In this document: piece by piece, positions 1 through 11,563 of the stretch
Position numbering within the stretch: the stretch's first letter is position 1
How the letters are laid out: each line of letters begins with the position of its first letter
Assembly: GCA_932521035.1 (NCBI GenBank)
Contig: OW051495.1
Span: 7,874,001-7,938,000 of the forward strand
Origin: Oscheius dolichura
Taxonomy: Eukaryota; Nematoda; Chromadorea; Rhabditida; Rhabditidae
DNA length: 64,000 nucleotides
Reading direction: 5' to 3'
Notes under the pieces: generated by a model
The model's database searches: none
Told to the model about the DNA's origin: nothing
Seen by the model: the letters and a program-made list of their open reading frames with translations, nothing else
Position numbers and translations under genes: made by a program

Positions 1-1669
1 TAGCATATTCACGACGAGCGGAGTTCAAAAATTGAGATCCCAGTTGGAGAGCAAAAACAGGATAAAGTTGTTTGAAATAGAGTGATAATGGTGAGAAAAA
101 TGGACGGAAAGAGAAAACTGGTAACATGCGGGAATCGCGGGTGAGATGACTAAAGTGTTCGGCGATAAAATGGGTCTAGCCTGGAGAGAGAGAGAGGGAG
201 AGGGAGGCGAGCTGTTAAAACCATATGTTTCGAGGTTGCTCTTTCAATCTGTCTTTCTCGTTCTCTCCAGGGTGGGAAAAATCCCCCCTCGTGATGGAAA
301 TCCGCGAGAAAACAAGGAGGTCAACACATATTTGCTGATTAATATAGGGAGGAAAAATGATTAAACTTGTTAGGAGGAAGGGGCATGGGGAAAGCGGGTG
401 CCAGTCTACCTCACTAATAGAATAAATGGAATAAAGGCGTGGCTCCTGCTGACGTTGGGAAGAAATCACCTGGAATTTTTAATTCAGCAAGGAGAAAAGA
501 AGAAGAAAAATGGATTAAAAGAAAGGAAGCGAGGGGAACGTGGCTTTCGGACAGCATCCCATAAAATATATTCATGGTTCAGCCCTCCCCGCCGCCATCC
601 CCCTCTCGCTCTCTCCCTCTCTTTTCCGTCGTTTTTGGCTCTTCATCTAGATGCATGATAGTCCAGGGCGCGTAGAGATCGATAAGACACCGCGAAGGGA
701 GAGGAAGGGTAGAACCTTGTGACGGGAGAGAGGAGGGCAGGGTCCCTCTCTCTGTCTCTCTCCTGAAAGCTGCTTCACGTCACAAAAACCTTCCACTTGA
801 AGGAGAAGGAAAGGGCAACAAGAACACGAGGATACACGCGACCATCATAGCTGACGAGTATCAAGCCGTTTGATTTGGAATTAGAACGGGCAGACATAAA
901 CAACGTCTCCGATTCCTTCTGTAATTCATCTGAGGCTCATTAACGCACACTTTGTCATACATATTTCTTCTCTTATTTTTCACAGCCAGTTAGAGAGTTA
1001 ATTAGCACACAAAAAGGTCACACATGATGAAAGTACGAAAAGGAGAGATTTTCTGAGAAGGACAGGGAAATAGTTTAGAAATGTGAAGGGGAGCAGATAA
1101 AATGCTGGAGAAAATTATGAAACTAGCGGAAGAAAAGAAATGAACCGGAAGAATCTGAAGTCTTCCTTGGCCCACAATAAAGCTTTCTACACCATTTAGG
1201 AGGTCTTTCAGGTCGCTTTGAAGGTTTTCAAGGATCAAGTAAGGCTCCTAGAACAACTTTCTAAATACTCCTAGGCCTTCCAGAGGCTATGGCTATCTAC
1301 ACGCTTCCAAAATTTCCTACTAGCTAAAAGCGACCCATAATGTTTCCCAACTGATGATTTCAGCTGCCCCAACTGGACAAATCCCTTGCTACTGGAGGTT
1401 ACTGGATTCAAAGGCCCTTTCTCGGATAATTGGCTCCAAAAATCATCCAAATCCTGTTCCCCATCCGATCCCCCTCCCCCTTTATTTCCATACCATGGCG
1501 TCATTTTTCTTTGCGTTCTTTCTTTCTCTCCCCGGCAGCTCTGTGTCACTGTTCCCCATCCGCTCTCCCCCAAATCCAGCTGATTACACAAAAAAGGGAT
1601 TCAGTATAAATGGCTCCCTTTCATTTTTGTCTTTCCCGTCATCATTCGACCGCCTAAACATTCTCAAAT
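1..1669. other. Upstream intergenic DNA, no gene supported
   Basis: No reading frame here has convincing coding character. The stretch contains purine-rich GA runs (around 185-205) and pyrimidine-rich counterparts (around 600-630 and 745-765). An ATG at 1496 opens a hydrophobic frame, but it is not needed for the next gene, whose own first exon lies at 1670. Confidence 0.6.
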
Positions 1670-3103
1670 ATGCACCGTTAGTCATCGCTTTTTTGAGGGG
1701 AAAATAGCCGGCTTTTTATAGTATTTTTATTTGGACTGTTTGCTGTCGTTGCGGGTAATAGGATCATCGATGATACTTATCTGATGACAAGGAATAAGAG
1801 GCAGACTTATTACATCTGTGGAACTTATCCGAATTATATCTATTCTACTACACGTAAGTCCTTTTTTTGACACTAGACAAGACGAAAAGACTCCAAATTA
1901 CCGTCATCCCGTATAAGAAAAGGACAACGACTTCAAAAAGGGTAAAAATGGATTAAAACTTCACAATTTGAGCTTTTGGGTTAGCCGATGACTTCGAAAT
2001 GCCGTTCGCACGGTTCTTTATGAGTTTTTTGCTTTGCCGTTTTCACACTCAGCTTTGGTTGAGCCTTTTGGAACGGGGTTCTTTTACTATGGCAAATATT
2101 TTTAAAACAGCGCCCACGCGTGTTTTGTCAAAAGAAAAAGAGACGAATAGGTTCTATTTCCCGTCTTTGATATGGGGGTTTCAGCTTGTGCTCCGGTAAA
2201 TCCCCAGTGTCCAAATGGTGGAAGATATCTCAATGTTGGATGTACCAATTCAGCTCAATGTACTCCTTATTTTAAGTGAGTCTGTCTCTACCGAGTTCTC
2301 TGAACGTCTTGGGAAGGTTTAATGTGCTTTTGGGATACCTTTTTCCATGAAAAGAGAAGCAGGGGTCCCAAAAATTTGGGCTAGTGTTCGTTTAGCCTGC
2401 CCCTGGTCAAAATTTCGTTTTCAGCGGGGTGTCCACCTGTATCAACGGCTGCTGCTGTACTGTTCCTTCCCCCAGTCCGCCACCAAATTCCAACCGCTTC
2501 GGTGAGTCCTGTCCCCCCTAAAATAACATTCCTCCCCTGTTTCAGGCTATTGTCCATCCGGCCAGTTGTCGGAGGTTCGTTGCAGTGGGCGAGGACAATG
2601 CCAAACGGCAAATCAAAGCTGCATGACTGGGCTCTGCTGTGACAATACGGGCAATGAATGGGCCAGTTCGTTATCATTATTCTAGTTTTTTTAAAATTGA
2701 ATTTTCAGCAACTTGTGGCGGGCTAGCGGCTCTTGGATCATGTACCAATGGCGCCTGTGCTTCTGGAGGGGTCTGTACAGCTTCCAATTATTGTTGTGAA
2801 TGTTCAGTGGGTAGAAGTGCTGGTAGATGTAATAATGTACGTTTTAATCGGGTCGTTTTTCCGCCATGAGAAGGAATTTAAATTCTGTAGCACAAAAGAG
2901 GCCGATCTCCCGTCAAATTAGCCCAAAGACCAAAGGTCCGAAACCCTCTTTAATTCCAGGGAATCTGCCCATCCGGCTATACATGCAATAATGTCGGCTT
3001 CTGTTGCCCTTCATGTCCCAACAACGTTATGCCCTTCGGAATGTGTCGAAATGGCGCCTGTGGCGGTGGAAGGACCTGCAACGCTGGCAACATCTGCTGC
3101 TAA
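1670..3103 (+). CDS. Secreted cysteine-rich CC-domain repeat protein
   Basis: Seven exons: 1670-1676, 1722-1853, 2185-2275, 2425-2501, 2546-2665, 2709-2836, 2960-3103. The total is 699 bp and 232 aa, and all phases close. Exon 1 is only 7 nt (Met, His and one base). Joined to exon 2 it gives the signal peptide MHLFLFGLFAVVAG, which no other upstream frame provides. After a short spacer with a KR dibasic site come repeated cysteine modules with paired cysteines ('CINGCCC', 'MTGLCCDN', 'NYCCEC', 'GFCCPSC') and a terminal Cys-Cys stop. This spacing resembles the nematode CC/lustrin-type cysteine domains, proteins that are exported and usually of unknown role. Exons map roughly one module each, consistent with growth by exon duplication. 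It is convergent with the lysine-rich gene at 3302. The family label is by pattern, the exon model by splice and phase logic. Confidence 0.8.
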
Positions 3104-3301
3104 TCATCTTCTTCTCATTTGTGTTAATGAAAAAATGTTCCATGTATCGTATTCCGCAAATAAAGATGGCTTTAACACGGAAAAAACAGGTAGAAAAGAG
3201 CACAGTAAAAGGACTGGGGAGATGCTCATTTATGCAATAATACGACTGGCGATTCTAAAACATTTTGTGGTACCACACGTGAATGAGACTCGTCGTTAAT
3301 T

Positions 3302-4036
3302 CTACTCGATTTTCTCGGATGCAAAGACTTCCTTGCGCCATTCGACGCTCTTCTGGTAGTCGGCGCTGGCCACCATCTCATCCGGCAGCTTTCCCAGATA
3401 GTCAAAGAAATCATTTTCAATTTCGATCAGCTCTCCAGGCAGCTCGTCCTTCTTCCGGTACTTCTCCTCGTCCTTTTTGTAGCAGAGATACGTCTGGGCT
3501 GAATAGTCAACGTAGGCAGCACAGACGCGGCACGACTCCGTCTCATTCTTGTCCTTCTCCAGATTTTGACACTCGTGACTTTTGTAGATACGACGAGCCA
3601 ACTGGTAGGGACTGTCCTTGCCCGTGAATTGCATTGGATTCTTCTTGAGATCCGCCTTTCTCTCCTCAAGAAAAGCCACCTGCTCGTCAAATGTGAATTC
3701 TTCCACGGGACCGGTAGGCGGCGGAGCAGATGGCGCTTCCTTCGACTTCTTCACGTCCTTTTCTGCCTTCTTGTTATCCTCTTTCGGCACTTTTTCAACA
3801 ATCTTCTCCTTTGAAGCAGCTTCCTTCGATCTGCTGTCCTTCGATCCATTTGCCGGCTTGGGAGTCGGAGTAGCAATAACGATTTCCTTAGGAACGGTGG
3901 CTTTCACCGGCGGCGTAGGCGTAACTGCTTCCTTCGACTTAGGTTTTGTCTTCTTGCCACTGGAATTCTCCTTCTGCTTTTCACACAGAATAAGGATCCA
4001 AGAAAGAAGAACAGATGAGAGAAGAGCCAACCACAT
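3302..4036 (-). CDS. Lysine-rich secreted or type II membrane protein, single exon
   Basis: Uninterrupted 244-aa frame. I start it at the Met whose first residues form a signal sequence or anchor (MWLALLSSVLLSWILILCEK); the frame stays open another 49 codons upstream, but those residues do not look coding. Residues about 20-130 are a lysine, proline and threonine-rich low-complexity stretch (repeats such as 'PTPPVKATVPKE' and 'SKEA'). The last 110 residues are a more ordered, acidic and aromatic domain with cysteines in 'SHECQN', 'SCRVCAAY' and 'TYLCYKK', so disulphides are plausible. I do not recognise a family. The stop lies 198 bp beyond the stop of the convergent CC-domain gene, so the 3' ends face each other. 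Its upstream region is shared with the divergent SET/MYND gene. Lack of introns is unusual beside its neighbours. Confidence 0.7.
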   Translation of the reverse strand: MWLALLSSVLLSWILILCEKQKENSSGKKTKPKSKEAVTPTPPVKATVPKEIVIATPTPKPANGSKDSRSKEAASKEKIVEKVPKEDNKKAEKDVKKSKEAPSAPPPTGPVEEFTFDEQVAFLEERKADLKKNPMQFTGKDSPYQLARRIYKSHECQNLEKDKNETESCRVCAAYVDYSAQTYLCYKKDEEKYRKKDELPGELIEIENDFFDYLGKLPDEMVASADYQKSVEWRKEVFASEKIE

Positions 4037-4515
4037 CGCGAGAGAACAGCTTGAAACAATGAAAGCGGTGTGAAAATGACTAGATTTGTCGTAAAACTTG
4101 GTCTTGACACGGATTCTGACCAGTGGATAACAATAATTTTCGCTTTTCCAGGAAGTCCTGTGGTTGCAGCCGTTAGAAGTCATCCCAGTTGGATATCATC
4201 TATATACCTCGCGCCAGAACAACAGGAGAAAAGTAGTAGTAGGGGGCCTGGTACTTCTGACCTGGTACTAGAGAGGTATGAACGCGATTCATACCAAAAA
4301 CATTCAGTAAACTTTGACCAATTCTACCAAAACGAACGGTAAACTTTACCAAACGGACTGGTCAAAACTTTCGACAAGCTAGATAACCTGAAAACGGTCA
4401 AAATGTCAAAATTCTGTCGATCAAACGGTCAGATTGCCGTCTTTTAGTCAATTACGTGGTCGTGTTCCCTTTGTTTTCTTTTATCTTCTCTTTTTACGTC
4501 GTTTGCTTCCAGGAT

Positions 4516-6575
4516 ATGGTAACTGTAGCCGAGGAACTACCATTCGCAGCAGCTGTTCGCAGCGATAAGTTGGAGACTGTCTGTTCGAATTGTTTCGTCC
4601 AAAAGAAAAAGGTAATACTTGTTTTCCACTTATCTAATCGGTGAAATTTGGCCCGGTTAGCTGAAAAGATGCGCAGCTTGTTCTACCATGTATTACTGTA
4701 GTAAAGAGTGCCAGAAGGCGGATTGGAAATTCCATAAGGTCCGTTTTTGATCTCATGTTTCCATTCAAATTCTTATTTTCTCCAGGATGAATGTAATTTC
4801 CTAACTGCAGCAGATATCTGCCCAAATACAGCTACTAGATTTCTATGTCGAGTGATTATGCGAGTTAAAAAGGGCGATCTGCCGACGGCATTCAATGGAA
4901 GGACATTTGACGACTTGATGGACCGTGAGCTGGAAATTAGTTTTGTCTTACTGTAACTATTTGTTTTCAGATGCGGATAATTTTATTAAACATGAAGAAC
5001 AATTGTATAGGGAGATCTATGCAAGTGCTGGACAATTTATAGGCTTGGAAAATGTTCCGTCTGAAAAGGAATTTCTCTCGATCTTTGGAAAGGTAACCGT
5101 GCCAAGACTACAGTCCATTTCCTTCTCTCTCTAATATAACTTTTTTCAGGTCAAGATCAATTCATTTGAAATACAAGAAACCTGGGGTTATCACGACGAA
5201 TTAGGCTTTGGTCTTTATCTTGGATTCTCGACTCATGACCACAGCTGCCGACCCAACTGTAGTTACTTCTTCAATGGTTCAAAAGCTGTCCTTCGCGCCC
5301 AGGATCCAAATGCTAAATACAGTAAAGATGTAGGACTCTTTCCTTGTCAAGAAACTAAAGAACACTTTTCAGCTGACAATTAGCTACGTGGTGGAGACTT
5401 ATCCAAGAGAATTTCGCCGTGAAAGACTGCGTGAAACTTACTTCTTTGACTGTCAATGTGAGCGATGCACGGATGAAGAGGAAGAGCTCCTGGAGAGGTC
5501 GGGAAGATCGCTCTGCTGCCCGGATGGTGTGGTCCTACCGAGGGAGAACAACAAAAGTTTCTTCTGTTTTGGGCAGCCGCTGAAGTGTAGCAAGTGTGGG
5601 AAGAAGAGCTCTATCACTTTGAAGCAGGTTTCTTACTCTTATATATGGAGTAGAAGTTGTTTTCTTTTAGATCAACGCTGCCAACGAAGAGTTAGCCATA
5701 TTCTGTGATACAAAGGTCACATCAGAGATAAGCGAACGGGGTGAGTAGTAGGAAAGGCGGCTTGCTCGGTTACCAACGGGAGTTTTACTCACAGAACCGC
5801 AATTTTGCACTTGATGCTTCCAGATTACGGTAGAAAATTGAAAGGGTTCCCCATTACGAAGCGTTGAATTAATTTGTAACCGTGAAATGCGGCTATCCGC
5901 CAAGTTCCAACTGCTTTTCTTTATTGGATACCATCCTTCAGAGCCTCGTTTTCTTTTTTTTTAAATTTGGGCTATTCTCACCTGTTAATGTTCTTTTTAC
6001 AGTTGCCCAATGTAACGAGGAGCACTCGGTCCGAGCTGAGGTTGCCGAATTTTTAAAGACCTTCGACCGTATGGAACGCGTCCTCTCGCCCTATAACCTG
6101 TACCTCTTCAAGTTTTGTGAATTCCTGAAGAAGATTCATAACTTTGTCTACGATGAGACTATAGTATTGGACAGACTTCTTCAAGCCGAAGAGAAGGCAA
6201 TAGAGTCAGCTTATTGTTCCTTTTTGATTCTCATTTATTCTCAATTTTCAGAAGATTCGCTCCTTTTGGATTTTACAAAGCCTGTTACATTATTAGTAGG
6301 CTAAATTTGGAGAAAGAAGCAGTTAAAGCGATGGAATGTCCTCCCGAGGAAAAACTTATGAAAATTCTTGATGCTATGGAAAAGGTGAGCCAGTACACTA
6401 ACCAAAATTTTACCTCCTGCAGGCACATTCCGTTGTCAAGAATGTTTTCGGAGCTGAACATCCTGTAGCTGTCGGCATTGAAGACTCCTACAAATATTTA
6501 ACAAATGAATACACTCGGATTGCCAAAAGGATGGCAGAAATAGGCAAAGAGCGAGGAGATTACTTACAGAAGTAG
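4516..6575 (+). CDS. SMYD-type SET and MYND domain lysine methyltransferase
   Basis: Ten exons: 4516-4611, 4661-4738, 4786-4924, 4971-5092, 5150-5329, 5373-5627, 5671-5740, 6003-6204, 6252-6384, 6423-6575; 475 aa, all phases close. Residues 24-65 are a MYND zinc finger ('VCSNCF', 'RCAACSTMYYCSKECQ', 'HKDEC'). It is followed by a split SET domain with 'GLYLGFSTHDHSCRPNC' (the NHSCxPN-type core) and a post-SET cysteine cluster 'FDCQCERC'. The C-terminal part is helical, as in SMYD proteins, and length fits the family (about 430-490 aa). SMYD enzymes use S-adenosylmethionine to methylate lysines of histones or other proteins. The ATG follows an acceptor-like 'gcttccag', suggesting spliced-leader addition. 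The 262-bp intron 5741-6002 is the longest. An AATAAA lies about 45 bp after the stop. I cannot assign orthology to a particular SMYD. Confidence 0.92.
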
Positions 6576-6872
6576 TTCCAAGTTTCTGAGACGATATGCC
6601 CCCTTTTATTTGTTCTATTGACAATAAACTTTCTTTTCTACTTCTCGAATAACTTCTCATGGCACTCCATTCCAGTTTAGCCGAAATTTGAGGATTTTCA
6701 AAATTTCCGTTGGCCATTCTGGCGTTCAGGCCACTTATTTGAGGTTTTTGTCAATGATATGCACCCAGACTTTTCTCAACAATAGGAGGTGCTTGGCTCA
6801 ATCAATACTGTTTTATTGAAGTTGTTATAGACAGTCTTCCCAGTCAAAGTCTTTTCAGTTACTGTTCAAGCG

Positions 6873-7257
6873 ATGCGGCGCCTTGCTCTCGTCTCAATTT
6901 TTCTTCTCCTGAGCATTCAATGCCCTACCGTTGCAGGTAGATCTAAACCAGGTATCAACTTCTCAGGCAACCGTAATTTCAGGATGCGCATGTCACGTCG
7001 GGGATGATGTCGCAGCATATTGTCCTGAATTGGGGCCGGCTGCCGGAAAAGCGAAACTAATCATCACGGAATTTCCACAAGGACAATGGCCTTCATGCCA
7101 GTTAAATTATACCGGCTGTACACAGTACAGGATCGCTTATGGGCCAGAAAACTGCGGACAGCATGGCCTCCCTTCTGATCCCAACCAGCATTTTGTCCGC
7201 GAGTGTTACGGAACTACGTTCGGCACTACCCTTGCCTTTGATTGTCAAACCGTTTGA
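6873..7257 (+). CDS. Small secreted cysteine-containing protein
   Basis: Two exons: 6873-6936 and 6983-7257 (46-bp intron), 112 aa. The first exon encodes a clear signal peptide (MRRLALVSIFLLLSIQC), cleaved near the exon junction. The mature part has about six cysteines ('GCACHVGDD', 'AAYCPEL', 'PSCQLNYTGC', 'PENCGQHG', 'RECYGTT', 'FDCQTV'), so disulphide bonding is likely. An AATAAA follows the stop by about 7 bp. No domain family is recognised. It could be a surface, defence or feeding-related secretion. It lies 298 bp after the SMYD gene on the same strand, but with its own promoter-sized gap, so no operon is implied. Confidence 0.75.
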
Positions 7258-7331
7258 ATGAAATAATAAATATCTCTCGTCCTTTTTTTTCTTTGAAAAT
7301 GGGGAAACTACAAGAAGTAATATAAAATTCA

Positions 7332-9912
7332 TTATATCCAACTGTTTGCTAACTGTTGAAAGTAGACTTCTCCTTCAGATCCGCGCGGTACCTCGTCTCC
7401 ACCAATAGTGTCTCCATCTCTGCCCAATAATTTCAAAGTGATATGTTTCCATTCAGGCACACAAATGATAAAGGCACAGTAGACAGGAAAAACCAGGCTG
7501 CAAATGTTAACTGTTTTAGTTTGGAGGTGGGCAAAGGGCTCACAATGATATGTCGAATTCGATGAGTATTTGTATTGCAGTTTCCAGTAGTCCGTTCTCG
7601 TGGAACGCTAGGAATATGGTCAGGCAACAATGGGAGACGAAAACTACCGCTATGATTATGAGAATCATCCGGATAAGCTGGAAAAAAATAGCTATTTTGA
7701 ATTCCCTGTTACTAGTGATTCGCACCCGATTTTTGAGCGCCACCTACAAAAAAAAGACCTCACAAAATGTGGTTCAAAATGTGTGGGGTTTCCAAAAAAC
7801 GAGACCTGCGTGCAGAGCGCCGTAGTTCCCCCTACTGGATCCAATTTCTTCCCGGTCCTTACCTTAAAAGTTCGAAGATTTTCTTCAATTTGAAACCGGA
7901 TACTTAAAGTGTAGTCAGAGAAGATCCGTTTAGTCTTCTTCAATCTGCTGCAGTTATACCTCCACAGCAATAAAAACCACTAGAAATTGGAAGCATTTTT
8001 GAAATTTTTGGGAATTTACTTACCACAACAGAAGCAATCGAAAAGATCAGAAGGTAGACGCAGAGCCCAATAATGTATTTGGCATCTTCAAACCAATCCC
8101 AACAGAGACCAATAACCAGAGAGAGGGCGAAGAAGATGGATATAGCGACAACGTGGAGTCTTTCTTTCTTCTCGTAGTCCTGAAAATGGATAACGAGGAG
8201 TGGAAAGGCAATCAGCCTGAAACGGAATTGGAAGTTTTGAGCACAAGGTCGAAAATTGTATGCTTGTAGTTTGTGCTCCGTCTACTGGCTAGTACTTCTA
8301 CTCAAATGCAAAATATGGAAACGATCCAATCATGCGTATCCCGAAACGGGCTCTTCTGCTTAATTAAACCTCGTTGAGGCGAACCAATGGGAAAATGTGA
8401 ACATAACACAAGTTTTCGTAGTAATCAATAGTGAGCATTCTGGCTAGAAACCTATTTTTTAGTGGAGACTAAAAAAATGAGACAGTTCAATAAAAACTTC
8501 GATGAAAACTCTTTTCCGTCTGGGACTATATTCCCTTTCTTTTCTCCCTGAACAAGACGGCTATGACTAAAACTTCCTCAGAATGACTATCGAGGAAACG
8601 TGATGCATTTTTATAGAAATCTGAATGGAATATGCGCCCTATTCCATTAATTTTTTAGATGCAGCTGAAAGGAAATAGGTCCAAAAATCAGACTACAGAA
8701 AGTAATAGGAACACGTTTTTGTTGTTTTGTTGTCACGTTTGCTCTTATTTTTTTTGAATGCTTGTCTTTTTTTCTTTCCATGGGGTAGAAAAGAGGAAAA
8801 ATGGATTTCTGACCCCGTCTGAAGCCCTTCCACTTTGTTTGTCTGCTTCACCTCCGCCGCAAGGTCAGATTATCAAATTATTTATCAAGTCTCGTACTAC
8901 TTCGAGTACAAATTGGGAAAAGCCTATTGTCGAGAAAAAACATAGAAAAACTTACTCTCAAATGATACGAAGCGAAAGTTCTCTCCATTATGGCAGCTGG
9001 CATGGACCCGGCCATCAAGCAGACGTACGTGGTTCTGACAGCACTGTGAAACGGAAAATACTCGTTTAGATCTGTAAGTATAAGAAAATCAACCAGGCAC
9101 AATCTCCTCAAAATAACAATTTGTCCGTTGAGAGCAAATTTCGACCCCTGGTCTGTTGTGAACCCTAAATGAGCCTGTCAAGAGGGCTGTTTACTTGAAG
9201 AGCAGCTAGTCAGCGCTTTCCCACACTGGTTGCGTAGGCTTTATTTTCAAACTTTGTGCAACTAGAGAGAGGGGTTGCATAATAAATTCAAGAGGAACCT
9301 CGTGGGCTTACCATGGTCCAAAAAGCGAACGAATTTGCAGAAATATCTCAGCTTTTTTTTAAAGGACACTGTAACATGAATTTTTTTTTCCTATTGCTTG
9401 CAGGGTCCCGTCACGAAGACTCCTATTCATCTTCAGACGGATCTTTTAGAATGACTACGTGACATTGACCGGAGCTCTTTGCAAAATTGGTCCCCCTGCT
9501 TGCTGCTCCCTAATTATTCGAATAACAAACAAGCTCCATACTTCTATGTGTCAAAACATATGATATGTGGCATCAATTATTAAACATCAATGATAGACAG
9601 TCAAAGAAGGTTTAATAAGGTGATGGGGAAGTGCTTACCTTTTCCTGATAGAGCGGCAAAAATAAACCATGTCCTTACTACTGCTGCCGGTACAAATAGA
9701 AAAGAGAAGCCACTGATAAGGAGGGTCAAATTCCGGTGGAAATTCCGATGGAAGAAGCATAAATATTCGAGGTAGATTAAAAGGACAAAATCCAATAGCA
9801 TAGATAGTACTTCGAAGAGTAAAATTCCCGTATAAATTAAGGAAAAGTCCGGTGACTGTAATAATTGGGAGGTATTCGGCTGGAGACGAAGATATACACC
9901 ACCGAACATCAT
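7332..9912 (-). CDS. SRE-class seven-transmembrane chemoreceptor
   Basis: Six exons on the minus strand: 9639-9912, 8956-9071, 8024-8179, 7863-7979, 7544-7677, 7332-7497; 320 aa with all phases closing. Two family signatures are split across exons: 'MERTFASYHLR' joined to 'DYEKKERLHVV' (the SRE ERxxA...DYEKK motif), and 'YTLSIRFQIEENLRTFK', the conserved intracellular loop before TM6. Hydrophobic segments in order fit TM1 ('IYTGILLFEVLSMLLDFVLL') to TM7 ('LVFPVYCAFIICVPEW'). SRE receptors are nematode-specific and are thought to sense environmental chemicals in sensory cilia. The start is the first of two Mets placed 35 nt after an acceptor-like 'cattttcag', consistent with trans-splicing. 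Introns 1 and 3 (567 and 776 bp by position) are long for this window. No second SRE copy was seen nearby. Confidence 0.88.
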
Positions 9913-10983
9913 TAGAGAAAACGAATGACGAGCTCGGCTGCTGCCGCCTGAAAATGAAAAAAATTATTCGCCTTTTTTAGAGCCGGTCAAGCAGAAATGA
10001 AAGGAAAATGAGGAAGGAACAAAAAACAATACTTTTTTCTTGGGGGAAAATAAATGTTGTAGCAGCAAGGAGCATTACGGCTTCCTGGCTTTTTGTGACT
10101 AAAAACAAGGAGGAGAACTGAAAGAGTTCGAAGCTATAGCCTAACTGATGTGTGCTCTCCGCCCCTCCACACAATATGCGATTGATGATGGAAGAGCGAT
10201 GTACTCGCTTTTGACCCTTTCATCCTCATTCCTTTCAGTGTTTCTTTTTTTTGAATATGTGAAGTAGGAATCAAATTAACGGATGCTAGACTTCAGGAAC
10301 GAAGCAGGCCGGCCTTTCTGAAGATGTGAAGCCTTCCATCAGCTGGCTGCCGCCCTCTCCGCCCTTCGGGAACAATATGGCTCTGAAACCGATAGAATTC
10401 CGTTGGTCACGCTAGGAAATATGATGCTATACATGTTCTAATCCTAGACTTGACGGACCAGCAGGTGTTGTAGTCAGAATTGGCGTCATAGCTCGTTGTT
10501 CAAGACCGGCTGCCAAAATAAATCTAGTGTTTCCCCTGCTGCAATCATTTGCCATATCCAGCAGCACGACCCTAGACGTGAACGAGTCATGAGAGGAGTA
10601 CAGCTCCATGGGCCTAGTCCGCTGTTCCATCTTCCTCCTGGGAGTGGTTTTAACAGTAAGAATTGGGCAGTAATACAAAGTGTATTGGACATTCAGAACA
10701 TGGACCTTGGGCTACTTGAATAGACACGGTGGACATACAATTTTGATAAAATAGTGACCGAATAAATATTGATAATCAACTCTTTTTAAGTGGTACTTAA
10801 ATATTTCCAAATTCCTTTTCCAAAAAGATTTATCCTTATTGTCGCAGAAAGAACGCCTATTGTCGTTGACAACCCCTTCCCACGTTGTGATCATCCCCCG
10901 ACACTCGTCATCCTTCATTTGCATATGAATACCATCTTCATCTCGTAGACCAAAAACAACTGCCAAGAATTAATTAGAGACAC
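9913..10983. other. Intergenic, no gene supported
   Basis: Short overlapping frames on both strands (for example 10427-10678 minus) have no start context, splice sites or recognisable family. The motif 'cacggtggac' at about 10724 recurs near 17358. Confidence 0.5.
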
Positions 10984-10990
10984 TATAAAA
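10984..10990 (+). promoter_or_regulatory. TATA box of small peptide gene
   Basis: TATAAAA lies 36-42 bp upstream of the ATG at 11026, at a plausible core-promoter distance for a very short leader. Confidence 0.55.
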
Positions 10991-11025
10991 CGACCTTCCC
11001 AACAGCCACACAGCATCTGACCAAA

Positions 11026-11199
11026 ATGATGGGTATTCGCTGTCTTCTCGCCGTCCTGCTCTTCTGCTCTATGGCGAACGCTGAAGTCTTCCATTCGGAG
11101 CTGTACGAGAAGCTGCAACGTACTCGCCCTACTCGCCCTCAAGTCGACATCTCAGTTTGTGACGACCTCCCGATTTACAATTTCTGCAAAAGACTATAG
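11026..11199 (+). CDS. Small secreted peptide gene, 3' structure uncertain
   Basis: Read straight through, this is a 57-aa protein starting MMGIRCLLAVLLFCSMANA (strong signal peptide), then 'EVFHSELYEKLQRTRPTRPQ' and a short tail ending at 11199. A TATA box precedes it and an AATAAA lies at 11296. Immediately downstream, in the +1 frame to 11272, is a clean low-complexity tail ('GPPPSSGYTGATFGG'). It would join if a 34-nt intron (from 'gtgacg' at about 11160 to 'caaaag' at about 11193) were removed. That is shorter than any other intron here, so the end is either 11199 or 11272. The product resembles small nematode secreted or defence-type peptides only in general features. Confidence 0.55.
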   Translation: MMGIRCLLAVLLFCSMANAEVFHSELYEKLQRTRPTRPQVDISVCDDLPIYNFCKRL

Positions 11200-11563
11200 C
11201 TCTCCGGTTGTCGCTACTGGCCCTCCTCCTTCATCTGGCTATACTGGTGCAACTTTCGGTGGTCGCCACTGAATGGAAGAAGAAGGCGTAATCGTAATAA
11301 AAATTTGATCCAATGTTTTTTGCGTATTCATCTTCCTTCCAGGACCATACCTTTCCAGCCTAGCCGGTCTAGTAAAGCATAAATATAATGGCTGTCCTCA
11401 ATACCAACAGACAGATTCCAAAAATGTTTCTGGGTGTAGAGTCAACAGGCCGGCTTCTGTCTCTCGCTATCGCCTCTCCACATGTCCTCCTATTTACCCA
11501 GCATGAAAAATACTGATACACAGGAGAGTACAAAGACGGAGAGGGTGGTGTCTTGGGACCGCC

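Noticed and set aside
1496-1707. Hydrophobic frame starting MASFFFAFF
   Set aside because: It could pass as a signal peptide, but it does not join in phase to the CC-domain exons, whereas the 7-nt exon at 1670 does.
10427-10723. Overlapping frames on both strands
   Set aside because: No recognisable protein on either strand and no mobile-element ends.
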